Assembly (NCBI GenBank): GCA_964017125.1
Contig: OZ024904.1
Coordinates: 3,204,914-3,268,913, forward strand
DNA from: Flabesymbios commensalis
Taxonomy: Eukaryota; Annelida; Polychaeta; Terebellida; Flabelligeridae
Reading direction: 5' to 3'
DNA length: 64,000 nt
Numbering within the stretch: the first letter of the stretch is position 1; every line of letters starts with the position of its first letter. Below are positions 11,883 through 21,589 of this stretch, piece by piece. The notes beneath the pieces were generated by a model, which was given only the letters and a program-made list of their open reading frames with translations, searched no databases and was not told the DNA's origin. A program made the position numbers and the translations under genes.

Positions 11883-13008
11883 AAACCTTCATCGAACCAG
11901 GTTTTGTTATTTTTTTGACGTGAAGTTTTTTGTGTTTGCTTTCCGGTGGTTTTTCACTGAGGTTGTTATGTTTATTTTCGAATAGTTTTCAGTTTAAATT
12001 CTTTATATATTCTTTATATATTCATATTTATATATTTTATATATTTTCTCACAGATTGTGATCGCTCTGTCGTGCTAGTTCTCGATGACAGACCCGTTCC
12101 CCAGCTGTGGGGGCATTGTAGGTCTACTCATAGTTCCTCTATGATCTGTTTTTTTGTGTTTGCAGTGGTTTCTCTTTGGCATCCTGGCGATGGACGGGAT
12201 GTCCGAAAGAAACCAGTGCCATATAATTATTTTTTCACTTTATTGTTTTAAAGGTTTCTCTGTGGCATCCTGGCGGATAATGCAGCATTTCATAGAGAAT
12301 CCATTGTTGTACAATTAGCCTGTGGTGACTTACGGTGTCCTCACGGTTTGTGATCGCTCTGTGATGTCCTCCAATATCACAGACCTTATTACCAACTGTG
12401 GGGGCACTGTAAGTCTTTAATTTTTGAGATTTTTTTGTGGTTTTATGATGTCTCCGGCCGTACTGGCCGAAAAGTGAAGTGAAGAAGACATTTACTTACT
12501 TACTTAATGGTTTCTCTGTTCATTGTTTATGTCATTCATATTTATGTCTAAATGGGTTTACTTTTTTGATTATAGTATATAGTATTATAGTATATATTAT
12601 ATATTTGTTTTGACAATGACACTGTTTTGACTTAGACTTGTAGTTTTTACACAATCACTCCAATTTCATAGAGATATAGTGACTTGAAAAGTCTTTCATT
12701 TTATAATCACTTCATATTTTACATTATTTATTCTGATATTTTTATACCCATTAAACTGTGTTGTTGTGCAGGCGCTTCAACATGTCATCAGACTCGTTAC
12801 ATATAGGTGCCAGGAGCATCGTCATCTTATCATATCAAACACTTCAAACTGAATATTTTAGTACGAACATGCTTTTATTAGCTTTGTCTTTCCTTTACTA
12901 CTTTAACTATACAATATGGGATATTGTAATGCCCGGAATTTTCACTTAAATGGCCATACTGGCCGAAAAGTGAAGTAAAGCAAATATTTTACTTACTTAC
13001 TTACTTAC
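11817..13008 (+). mobile_element. Non-autonomous ribozyme-headed element, copy N3
   Basis: The ribozyme is at 11,817-11,882. Module R (5' strand partly deleted), Q1, Q2 and R' lie at about 12,050-12,415. The internal tail ends near 12,507, the 3' UTR starts at about 12,630, and the terminal hairpin and tail end at 13,008. Unlike N1, N2 and N6 it has no target duplication: the left flank ends ATGGCCC and the right flank begins CACACAATGTGG. The N-terminal endonuclease part of ORF2 is missing, so a deletion or recombination accompanied its arrival. Confidence 0.85.
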
Positions 13009-13599
13009 CACACAATGTGGGGCTGTAGGGACATCAACCCACGGGGCAGAATAATAGAAGACTTCCTCTCAGAGGAAAATCTCTGCATTTTTAATGATGA
13101 TACTACCACCTATTTGCACCCTGCTTCAGGATCTGCAACAGCCATTGACCTATCCTTGTGTGATCCCGATTTATATTTGGATTACACTTGGAGGGTCAAC
13201 GAGGATCTCTGTAGCAGTGATCATTATCCTATATTTATAGAGAGCAACAACTCTATTGTTGAAGAAAGAGGGCAGCATTGGAGGCTGCACAGAGCAGATT
13301 GGGAGGCCTTCCAACAGTCTTGTGGGGAGAGCCTCACAATCTCTCAATTTGAGAATGAAGAGAGGGTTGATGACCCTATAGCCCTTTTTACAGCCAAGTT
13401 ACACAATATAGCAGATAAAAGCATATCCAAAACCTCGACAGTTCCCAAAAAACTCGACAAGCCCTGGTCTGATGAAGGTTGCCGAAAGGCAAGAGACAAA
13501 AGGAAAAAATCCTTGCAAAAATTTAAAAAACATCCAACTAGACAAAACCTTGACGGATATAAGAAAGATTACGCTAAAGCTCGCCGCACAATCAGTGAA
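13009..13599 (+). pseudogene. LINE ORF2 fragment: C-terminal half of AP-endonuclease domain and linker
   Basis: One open frame encodes the end of an APE-type endonuclease: WGCRDINPRGRIIEDFL, then TYLHPASGSATAIDLSL, then the catalytic SDHYPIF. These are the usual last three landmarks of the domain. A basic linker region (RKARDKRKKSLQKFKK) follows before the RT domain. The N-terminal half of the endonuclease is absent, and the frame is cut at 13,600 by the N4 ribozyme. The fold nicks target DNA in active elements; this piece cannot do so alone. Confidence 0.9.
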
Positions 13600-13665
13600 G
13601 GGGGGGAAGGGTGTCACCTCCGCGTGGTCCCCCCTGGGCAACTTCTTAGAAGGCCAAGCACACCC
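13600..13665 (+). ncRNA. HDV-like self-cleaving ribozyme (copy 5)
   Basis: All signatures are intact: G7 with C6 for P1, GGGTGT/ACACCC for P2, ACC/GGT with L3 TCCGCGT, CTGGGCAAC, P4 CTTC-TTA-GAAG and J4/2 GCCAAG. With copy 6 this is the best candidate for an active ribozyme in the window. Confidence 0.86.
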
Positions 13666-13839
13666 AAACCTTTCATCAAACCAGGTTTTTTTATTTTTTT
13701 GACGTTAAGTTTTTTGTGTTTGCTTTCCGGTGGTACTGAGGTTGTTATGTTTATTTTCCAATAGTTTTTAGTTCAAATTCTTTATATATTCTCTATATAT
13801 TCATATTTATATATTTTATATATTTTTTCATTGTACTTG

Positions 13840-14223
13840 TGGTGCCTTACAGTGCTCTCACGGATTATGATCGCTCTGTCGTGCTAGTTCTCGATGACAG
13901 ACCCGATCCCCAGCTGTGGGGGCATTGTAGGTCTACTCATAATTCCTCTATGATTTGGTTTTTGTGTTTGCAGTGGTTTCTCTTTGGCATCCTGGCGATG
14001 GACGGGATGTCCGAAAGAAACCATTGCCATATAATTATTTTTTCACTTTATTGTTTTAAAGGTTTCTCTGTGGCATCCTGGCGGATAATGCAGCATGTCA
14101 TAGAGAAGCCATCGCCGTACAATTAGCCTGTGGTGACTTACGGTGTCCTCACGGTTTGTGATCGCTCTGTGATGTCCTCCAATATCACAGACCTTATTAC
14201 CAACTGTGGGGGCACTATAAGTC
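13840..14223 (+). ncRNA. Paired structured RNA modules R-Q1-Q2-R' of the N element
   Basis: Modules R and R' are diverged copies of one fold. In each, an outer helix (CTTACAGTG-type with CATTGTAGG or CACTATAAG) encloses an inner hairpin. The inner stem is TCTGTC/GACAGA in R (13,875 and 13,896) and TCTGTG/CACAGA in R' (14,166 and 14,086-14,191 region, right arm ending 14,191), a C-G to G-C compensatory change. Q1 (TGGTTTCTCTTTGG...AAAGAAACCA) and Q2 (GGTTTCTCTGTGG...TAGAGAAGCC) are likewise related hairpins. This is not a recognised RNA family to me; a role in packaging, stability or translation is only inferred. Confidence 0.6.
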
Positions 14224-14807
14224 TTTAATTTTTGAAAAAAAATTGTGATTTAATGATTTCTCTGGCCATACTGGCCGAAACGTGAAGTAAAGAAGACATT
14301 TACTTACTTACTTAATGGTTTCTCTGTTCATTGTTTATGTCATTCATATTTATGTCTAAATGGGTTTACTTTTTTTGATTATAGTATATAGTATTATAGT
14401 ATATATTATATATTTGTTTTGACAATGACACTGTTTTGACTTAGACTTGTAGTTTTTACACAATCACTCCAATTTCATGGAGAAATAGTGACTTGAAAAG
14501 TCGTTCATTTTATAATCACTTCATATTTTACATTATTTATACTGATATTTTTATACCCATTAAACTGTGTTGTAGTGCAGGCGCTTCAACATGTTATCAG
14601 ACTCGATACATATAGGTGCCAGGAGCATCGTCATCTTATCATATCAAACACTTTAAACTGAATATTTTAGTACGAACATGCTTTTATTAGCTTTGTCTTT
14701 CCTTCACTACTTTAACTATACAATATGGGATATTGTAATACCTGCAATTTTCACTTAAATGGCCATACTGGCCGAAAAGTGAAGTAAAGCAAATATTTTA
14801 CTTACTT

Positions 14808-15537
14808 ATAATGCAGCATGTCATAGAGAAGCCATCGCCGTACAATTAGCCTGTGGTGACTTACGGTGTCCTCACGGTTTGTGATCGCTCTGTGATGTCC
14901 TCCAATATCACAGACCTTATTACCAACTGTGGGGGCACTGTAAGTCTTTAATTTTCGAGAATTTTTTGTGGTTTCATGATTTCTCTGGCCATACTGGCCG
15001 AAAAATGAAGTAAAGAAGACATTTACTTACTTACTTAATGGTTTCTCTGTTCATTGTTTATGTCATTCACATTTATGTCTAAATGGGGTTTTTTTTTATT
15101 ATAGTATATAGTATTATAGTATATATTATATATTTGTTTTGACAATGACACTGTTTTGACTTAGACTTGTAGTTTTTACACAATCACTCCAGTTTCATGG
15201 AGATATAGTGACTTGAAAAGTCGTTTATTTTAAATTTACTTCATATTTTACATTATTTATACTGATATTTTTATACCCATTAAACTGTGTTGTAGTGCAG
15301 GCGCTTCAACATGTCATCGGACTCGTTACATATAGGTGCCAGGAGCATCGTCATCTTATCATATCAAACACTTTAGATTGAATATTTTAGTACGAACATG
15401 CTTTTATTAGCTTTGTCTTTCCTTTACTACTTTAACTATACAATATGGGATATTGTAATACCTGGAATTTTCACTTAAATGGCCATACTGGCCGAAAAGT
15501 GAAGTAAAGCAAATATTTTACTTACTTACTTACTTAC
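14808..15537 (+). mobile_element. 5'-truncated N-type element, copy N5
   Basis: It begins in hairpin Q2 (ATAATGCAGCATGTC), carries R', the internal tail (to about 15,037), the 3' UTR and a tail ending at 15,537. There is no ribozyme. It joins directly to the tail of N4. Confidence 0.82.
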
Positions 15538-15582
15538 TGGCCGAAAAGTGAAGTAAAGCAAATATTTTACTTACTTACTTAC
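15538..15582 (+). mobile_element. Isolated LINE terminal tail
   Basis: Only the last 45 bp of the LINE/N 3' end are present (TGGCCGAAAAGTGAAG... to ACTTACTTAC). The sequence after it repeats the flank of the LINE 5' end at 9854, so this tail probably marks the 3' boundary of the insertion that starts there. Confidence 0.65.
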
Positions 15583-15657
15583 GTTACATATAGGTGCCAG
15601 GAGCATCGTCATCTTATCATATCAAACACTTTAAACTGAATATTTTAGTACGAACAT

Positions 15658-15723
15658 GGGGGGGAAGGGTGTCACCTCCGCGTGGTCCCCCCTGGGCAAC
15701 TTCTTAGAAGGCCAAGCACACCC
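15658..15723 (+). ncRNA. HDV-like self-cleaving ribozyme (copy 6)
   Basis: It matches copy 5 at every expected position: G7 with C6, CTGGGCAAC, P4 CTTC-TTA-GAAG, J4/2 GCCAAG and closing ACACCC. The exact duplication before the first G puts the predicted cleavage site at the element boundary. Confidence 0.86.
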
Positions 15724-16825
15724 AAACGTTTTTGCCTTTTGCCTTTCATTAAACCAGGTTTTTCTATTTTTTTGACGTGAAGTTTTTTTGTGTTTGCTTT
15801 CCGGTGGTTAAGGGTTTTTCACTGAGGTTGTTATGTTTATTTTCGAAAAGTTTTCAAATTCTTTATATATTCTTTATATATTCATATTTATATATTTTAT
15901 ATATTTTTTCATTGTACTCATTGTAGATCTACTCATAATTTCTCTACGATTTGTTTTTTTTTGTGTTTGCAGTGTTTTCTCTTTGGCATCCTGGTGTTGG
16001 TCGGGATGTCCGAAAGAAACCATTGTCATATAATTATTTTTTCACTTTATTGTTTTAATGGTTTCTCTGTGGCATCCTGGCGGATAATGCAGCATGTCAT
16101 AGAGAAGCCATTGCCGTACAATTAACCTGTGGTGACTTAAGGTGTCCTCACGGTTCGTGATCGCTCTGTGATGTTCTCCAATATCACAGACCTTATTACC
16201 AACTGTGGGGGCACTGTAAGTCTTTAATTTTTGAGAATTTTTTGTGGTTTCATGATTTCTCTGGCCATACTGGCCGAAAAGTGAAGTAAAGAAGACATTT
16301 ACTTACTTACTTAATGGTTTCTCTGTTTATTGTTTATGTCATTCATATTTATGTCTAAATGGGTTTACTTTTTTTTATTATAGTATATAGTATTATAGTA
16401 TATGTTATATATTTGTTTTGACAATGACACTGTTTTGACTTAGACTTGTAGTTTTCACACAATCACTCCAATTTCATGGAGATATAGTGACTTGAAAAGT
16501 CGTTCATTTTATAATCACTTCATATTTTACCTTCATATTTTACATTATTTATACTGATATTTTTATACCCATTAAACTGTGTTGTAGTGCAGGCGCTTCA
16601 ACATGTCATCAGACTCGTTACATATAGGTGCCAGGAGCATCATCGTCTTATCATATCAAACACTTCAAACTGAATATTTTAGTATGAACATGTTTTTATT
16701 AGCTTTGTCTTTCCTTTACTACTTTAACTATACAATATTGGATATTGTAAAACCTGGAATTTTCACTTAAATGGCCATACTGGCCGAAAAGTGAAGTAAA
16801 GCATATATTTTACTTACTTACTTAC
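15658..16825 (+). mobile_element. Non-autonomous ribozyme-headed element, copy N6
   Basis: It is inserted in a LINE 3' UTR with the 12-bp duplication TAGTACGAACAT (15,646-15,657 and 16,826-16,837). The ribozyme, Q1, Q2, R', internal tail (to about 16,312), 3' UTR and terminal tail are present, but most of module R is missing. The interrupted 3' UTR continues at 16,838. Confidence 0.9.
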
Positions 16826-16837
16826 TAGTACGAACAT

Positions 16838-16967
16838 GCTTTTATTAGCTTTGTCTTTCCTTTACTACTTTAACTATACAATATGGGATATTGTAATACC
16901 TGGAATTTTCACTTAAATGGCCGTACTGGCCGAAAAGTGAAGTAAAGCAAATATTTTACTTACTTAC
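16838..16967 (+). mobile_element. Remainder of the interrupted LINE-type 3' UTR and tail
   Basis: It continues the 3' UTR broken by N6 (GCTTTTATTAGC...) and ends with the terminal hairpin (GGCCGTACTGGCC) and ACTTACTTAC. RT-coding DNA starts at the next base. Confidence 0.8.
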
Positions 16968-17611
16968 CACAGGAGGAGGGTGTCCCACAAGGTAGTATCC
17001 TTTCACCAACTCTATTTACCGTTAAAATAAACAGTATAATTGATGCTTTACCAGACGATATAGAAAAATCGTTATATGTTGATGATCTGGCTGTTTACTG
17101 CCAGTCAAGCAATATGGCAATAATTGAGCGGCGCCTGCAAGGTTGCCTCGATAAGTTGGTGACTTGTGCGGATGAGAACGGCTTTAATTTTTCCCCCCAC
17201 AAAAACTTTATGTGTACATTTTTGTAAAAAAAATGGCTTACAGCCTGAGCCCGACCTCAAACTATATGGACGACAGCTTCCTGTTGAAGAGCAGATCAAA
17301 TTTCTTGGTCTTTTTTCGACAAGAAGCTCAGTTTTACTCCACACATCAAATATATGAAAGATAAGTGTAGGAAAGCATTACAATTACTACGAGTTATATC
17401 TAGCAAGGATTGGGGTGGTGACCGGACAACCTTACTGAGGATTTACCGGTCTCACATCAGATCCAAACTGGATTATGGTTGTATTGTTTATGGTTCAGCG
17501 AGACGATCGTACTTAGCAGTACTTGATCCAATCGCGAACCAAGGTTTGAGATTATGCTCAGGGGCATTTCGAACATCACCCATCAGGTGGAGACCGGTGA
17601 GCCCTCTTTAG
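16968..17611 (+). pseudogene. LINE ORF2 fragment: reverse transcriptase, second half
   Basis: The first frame reads EEGVPQGSILSPTLF (RT motif B) and then KSLYVDDLAVYC (motif C with YVDD), the metal-binding active site. Frame changes near 17,200 and 17,310 split the palm/thumb region. After the second, a frame gives KYMKDKCRKALQLLRVIS and LDYGCIVYGSA, as expected C-terminal to RT in I/Jockey-type ORF2. A third change near 17,590 leads into the RNase H frame. Motif A and everything upstream are missing; the piece starts right after another element's tail. It is not functional. Confidence 0.9.
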
Positions 17612-18693
17612 AGACTCGCCGGTTGAAGCTGAGCCTGCAATACTATATGAAAATGAAAGCAAATCCTGAGAACCCGGCATACTCGTGTGTTGTCAACCCA
17701 GAGTACAAGAGACTGTTTAATAACAAGCCAGGGACTATACCTACTTTGGGTATAAGGCTCCAACCCCATCTGGAGGACATGGAGGTGGAGCTCGACGCAA
17801 TTAGCGTTGTGCGCCCACCAGAATGTCCACCCTGGCTTCTCCAACAGCCTAATATACTTTTTAACCTCTCGGATCTCAGGAAGGGAGACACCTGTCCCCT
17901 TGTCTTCCAGAGCATATTGCTAGAGCTATTTTGTAGTTTTCCGAGGCACCGGAAGGTGTACACTGATGGATCAAAGGAAGACAAGAGGACAGCTATGTCC
18001 TTTGTCTGTGATGATCATGAATTTAGCTGCCGCATCAACGATGAGGCTTCAATTTGCACAGCAGAGCTGTTAGCTATTGAAGCTGCCATCGAATACATCT
18101 GGGATAGTAGTGACGAGGAGTTCATGATCATCACAGACTCGCTATCTTCATTGCAGGCTCTTATGTGTCACTACTTGTCTGGGCACAAGGACATTGTTTT
18201 CTGCTGGGTACCCAGCCATATTGGAATACAGGGTAATGAACGGGCTGATGTTTTGGCCAAGGCTGCCCTGGATAAGACAAAACAGTTTTATTATATACCA
18301 TATACTGATTTCAAGTATAACATCTCGGTCTACCTTGATGCCATTTTGCAAGGTGAATGGAACATCAATGTCACCAGCAAATTGTTCGAGGTACAACCAA
18401 TCATTAAGCGATCTTTTACACCAATGGAACGCCGAACAGATGACGTTGTCTTATGCAGGGCCAGAATTGGCCATGCCTATTTCACAAACGGCTATTTATT
18501 GAGAGGAGAATTGCGACCTATGTGCTGCAATACTCGTCTCACTGTAAGACATGTCCTTCTCAGTTGTGCGAAATATGCGCACATCAGAAGGAAGTATTTT
18601 GCATTTAATTCCTTATTTGAGCTATTCAGGGACACCCCTGCTGGTTTTATTATTCAGTTCCTTCGGAAATGTAACCTATATTATATGTTTTAA
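17554..18693 (+). pseudogene. LINE ORF2 fragment: RNase H domain and C-terminal tail
   Basis: One open frame of about 379 codons. A linker is followed by RNase H I with all four acidic landmarks: VYTDGSK (about residue 141), TAELLAIEAAIE, ITDSLSSLQAL and GNERADVLAK. The C-terminal region reads LCRARIGH, YLLRGELRPMC, VRHVLLSC and YAHIRRKYF, typical for RNase H-bearing LINEs of the I superfamily (I, Nimb, LOA and relatives). RNase H would remove the RNA strand after first-strand synthesis. The upstream ORF2 is broken, so this is a remnant, although this frame is uninterrupted to TAA. Clade assignment beyond the I superfamily is uncertain. Confidence 0.9.
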
Positions 18694-19075
18694 TTATTAG
18701 ACTCAGACTTGTAGTTTTTACACAATCACTCCAATTTCATGGAGATATAGTGACTTGATAAGTAGTTCATTTTATAATCACTTCATATTTAACATTATTT
18801 AAACTGATATTTTTATACTCATTAAACTGTGTTATAGTGCAGGCGCTACAACATGTCATCAGACTCGTTACATATAGGTGCCAGGAGCATCGTCATCTTA
18901 TCATATCAAACATTTTAAACTGAATATTTTAGTACGATCATGCTTTTATTGGCTTTGTCTTTTCTTTACTACTTTAACTATACAATATGGGATATTGTAA
19001 TACCTGGAATTTTCACTTAAATGGCCATACTGGCCGAAAAGTGAAGTAAAGCATTTTACTTACTTACTTACTTAC
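18694..19075 (+). mobile_element. LINE 3' UTR and terminal hairpin with (ACTT)n tail
   Basis: It follows the ORF2 stop directly. The text (GACTTGTAGTTTTTACAC... to TAATACCTGGAATTTTCAC) recurs at the end of every N element. The last 60 bp form a stem: TTCACTT pairs with AAGTGAA around TGGCC-ATAC-TGGCC. ACTTACTTACTTACTTAC follows. Such a 3' stem-loop is a typical recognition signal for the element's own reverse transcriptase. Confidence 0.88.
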
Positions 19076-19237
19076 GATCATGCTTTTATTTGCTTTGTCT
19101 TTCCTTTACTACTTTAACTATACAATATGGGATATTGTAATACCTGGAATTTTCACTTAAATGGCCATACTTAAATGGCCGTACCGGCCGAAAAGTGAAG
19201 TAAAGCAAATATTTTACTTACTTACTTACTTACTTAC
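19076..19237 (+). mobile_element. 5'-truncated LINE 3' end
   Basis: It repeats the last 160 bp of the LINE 3' UTR from GATCATGCTTTTATT, with a small internal duplication of the hairpin (ACTTAAATGGCC twice), and ends in a longer (ACTT)n run. Confidence 0.8.
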
Positions 19238-19245
19238 ATTTTCAC

Positions 19246-20015
19246 TTACTTACTAATTCATCCCATTGACCATCTCTACCAGACAAGACCAGCCTCTGCT
19301 GTCCATTGTCAGCTAAACTGTCACGTCACGTCACGCTCTGGTAACACTTGCTTTCTACGTACACATTGCAATGATTTTAACGTATTACAGAGGGTACATT
19401 TTATATATACTAGCCATGCCCAGAATCCCCTATCGGGCAAGTGAAAAAACACTCTCAACAACCCATCATGCTCTATTCACCCCACCCTCACATCATCATC
19501 TGTACATCATTCATCTCATCAGAGGACTGCACTGTTTTATCATATTACAAAGTCACTTATATGACAATTTCGTGCCGAAAATTTTGTGATGTAAAGCAAC
19601 AATTTACTACTACTACCGCCTGTTAGAAAGTTACATTATCACACATTTTCACTTACTTACTAATTCATCCCATTGACCAGCTCTACCAGACATGACCAAC
19701 CTTTGCTGTTCATTGTCAGCTAAATTATCACGTCTTTCATGTTCTGGTAACACTTGCGTTCTACGTACACATTGCAATGATTTTAACATATTTCAGGGGG
19801 TGAATTTTATATATATACTAGACATGCCCAGAATCCCCCATCGGGCAAGTGATAAAAAAGCCACTCAACAACCCATCATGCTCTATCACCCCACCCTCAC
19901 GTCATCATATGTACATCATTCATCTCACTCATGGACTGTGCTGTTTTCAACGTATTACAATGTCACTTAAATGATCAGCAATGCCGAAGAGTGACGTTAT
20001 GCAATATTGTACAGC
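19246..20015 (+). repeat. Two head-to-tail copies of a 400-bp short retroelement-like unit
   Basis: TTTTCACTTACTTACTAATTC begins both copies, at about 19,247 and 19,646. Each contains a small hairpin (GCCCAGAATCCCC-ATCGGGC), the stretch CACCCTCACRTCATCATCTGTAC, and a decayed 3' hairpin with CACTTAAATGATCAG...GAAGAGTGACG. The same parts occur in the 755-bp tandem unit, so both descend from one SINE-like family served by this LINE. Confidence 0.7.
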
Positions 20016-20109
20016 TACTTCTTAACATATTACAAATTTCAAGATTGTGCCATCTAAAGACTGCCGTTAAGCATGTTAAGCACTATTTTACTTATCACTG
20101 CATGTGAGC

Positions 20110-20430
20110 ACATTCAGTAATGTAATGTAATTGCCGAGCTTAATCACGTCTGAATATATCGTCCCCTTGGATCTGAAAGGGTGTATCTGCCACTTTGTAA
20201 AGTGGCAGATACGCCCTTTCATATCCAAAGGGACGATATACTTTGTACAGTAGATTATAATCTACATTACAAATTCACAGAACTCTTATCAGGTGGGTGG
20301 AGGAAAACACTCTCAATAACCCACCATTCCCGATCACACCACCCTCACGTCATTTTCATCTACAGAATGCACTGTGTTTAATGCAATTTAAAATCACTTA
20401 AATGGACGTCACGGTTGAAAAGTGACGATA
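20110..20430 (+). repeat. Single diverged relative of the 755-bp unit with a 42-bp-arm hairpin
   Basis: Arms 20,155-20,196 and 20,199-20,240 pair over about 42 bp with three or four mismatches and a 2-base loop (core TATCTGCCACTTT / AAAGTGGCAGATA). CACCCTCACGTCATTTTCATC and TCACTTAAATGGACGTCACGG follow. It shows the hairpin in better paired form than the tandem array. Confidence 0.75.
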
Positions 20431-20709
20431 AAACCCTGTGGTATTAGCTTACACTGTTTTTTAACGTACTGCAAAAGTACAATTTTTATTTACTTACCAT
20501 GTGCTATAAAGAACCCTTGAAGTCTTTCGAAAAGATTATATGTGCTCCCAACTTCAAGCTTGTCGTGATATTCCCAGGAAAAAATAGAGTAAGTGGCATA
20601 TAGCCACATTCCCCAACTCAGACCCAATGCTGTCTTAAAGCTGGTCCATTGTTGTCGACTCTGATCCAATAATAAAGGATTAGTCCACTGTGCACCAACA
20701 GTGGACTAA

Positions 20710-20941
20710 GGGATGTTGCAAAGTTAAAAAAAATTACAAACATCCAAATAACATTTGGAAGTGAGTGGGTGGGTCCAGGGCCATTTTGGATAGAAAATGG
20801 AAAATTGGACAACCATAAAAAAATTAAAATATTTGATGATTATCGGTTAAAAAAAAATTGGACAGGGGGGTGTGTGGTTTTTGTGAGCTCTGTCCAAATG
20901 TTATTTGGATGTTTGGAATTTTTTTAACTTTACAACATCCC
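20710..20941. mobile_element. 232-bp MITE with TAA target duplication (PIF/Harbinger type)
   Basis: Flanking TAA triplets lie at 20,707-20,709 and 20,942-20,944. The ends are inverted repeats of about 50 bp starting GGGATGTTG(C/T)AAAGTTAA, and the arms also share CCAAATAACATTTGGA. There is no coding capacity. TWA 3-bp duplications are the hallmark of PIF/Harbinger elements. Confidence 0.75.
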
Positions 20942-21094
20942 TAAGGCTACCCATAGAGCACCGTGAAGATTACTGAGTAGTGCCACTTGGGGTGTAACTA
21001 TAAACTTGTTTTACAGAGAAGTGCCTCTTGGGGTGTAACTAAAAACATGTTCATGGTCTGAGGCTTTACCCTTTTCAATGCAAAGGTGCAATGG

Positions 21095-21240
21095 GACCGA
21101 CTAATATGACGTCTAAAATCAATCCCTGCACTGAATAAATTGAAAATTTATAATGGTCGTAGACCCATAGCGTAGGAGGTGGCCTATTCAAATAAAGCGG
21201 AAAGAGCTAACTAACTATTCAATAATAAAAAAGAAAAGTA
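21095..21240 (-). repeat. Degraded H3-type TTAA MITE fragment
   Basis: GACGTCTAAAATCAATCCCTGCACTG, then GTAGACCCATAG and CGGAAAGAGCTAACT, match the inner part of the H3 family better preserved at 44,203-44,426. The ends are not clear. Confidence 0.5.
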
Positions 21241-21274
21241 GGCCAGAGAATTTACATTATAATGATAAACCCTT

Positions 21275-21460
21275 TCATTGTCAATCGCAACTATGGTCGT
21301 TTTTAATCCGTTCTATCAGCCGTTTAAATTACAGTTATTGGAAATAAAGTGTGTGTTCAAACATCAAGATTTGCAAATGTTTGGTTTCGAATTAAACAAA
21401 TATAAGTAATTTTCACCCACTTGAAGTTGCGGGTCGCTGTTGCTCAACATTGAACATGAG
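21275..21460 (-). repeat. H1-type TTAA MITE, decayed
   Basis: It starts at AACCCTTTCATTG and contains AACATCAAGATTTGCAAATG, then CACCCACTTGAAGTTGCGGGTCGC, all typical of the H1 family. The right arm of the hairpin is mostly lost. Confidence 0.55.
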
Positions 21461-21589
21461 CATGACATGCCATTTTTTCAGTTTATTTTCAAATTGATTC
21501 ACTGGTAAGAAGTCTTTTCAAAGCACCATTTTATTTTCTCTGTTTATTTTATTCTCTCTATATATATATCTCTCTCTTATGTTTGTACT

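Larger units (their letters stand above)
13600..14807 (+). mobile_element. Non-autonomous ribozyme-headed element, copy N4
   Basis: The copy is complete: ribozyme 13,600-13,665, module R 13,840-13,940, Q1 13,974-14,023, Q2 14,058-14,113, R' 14,130-14,223, internal tail to about 14,313, 3' UTR from about 14,440 and a terminal tail to 14,807. It is not followed by a target duplication of its left flank (AATCAGTGAA) but by the middle of another N element. Confidence 0.87.

Noticed and set aside
1-19240. LTR retrotransposon interpretation of the long direct repeats
   Set aside because: There are no LTR termini, primer-binding site, protease or integrase. RT, RNase H, endonuclease and tails are of non-LTR type.
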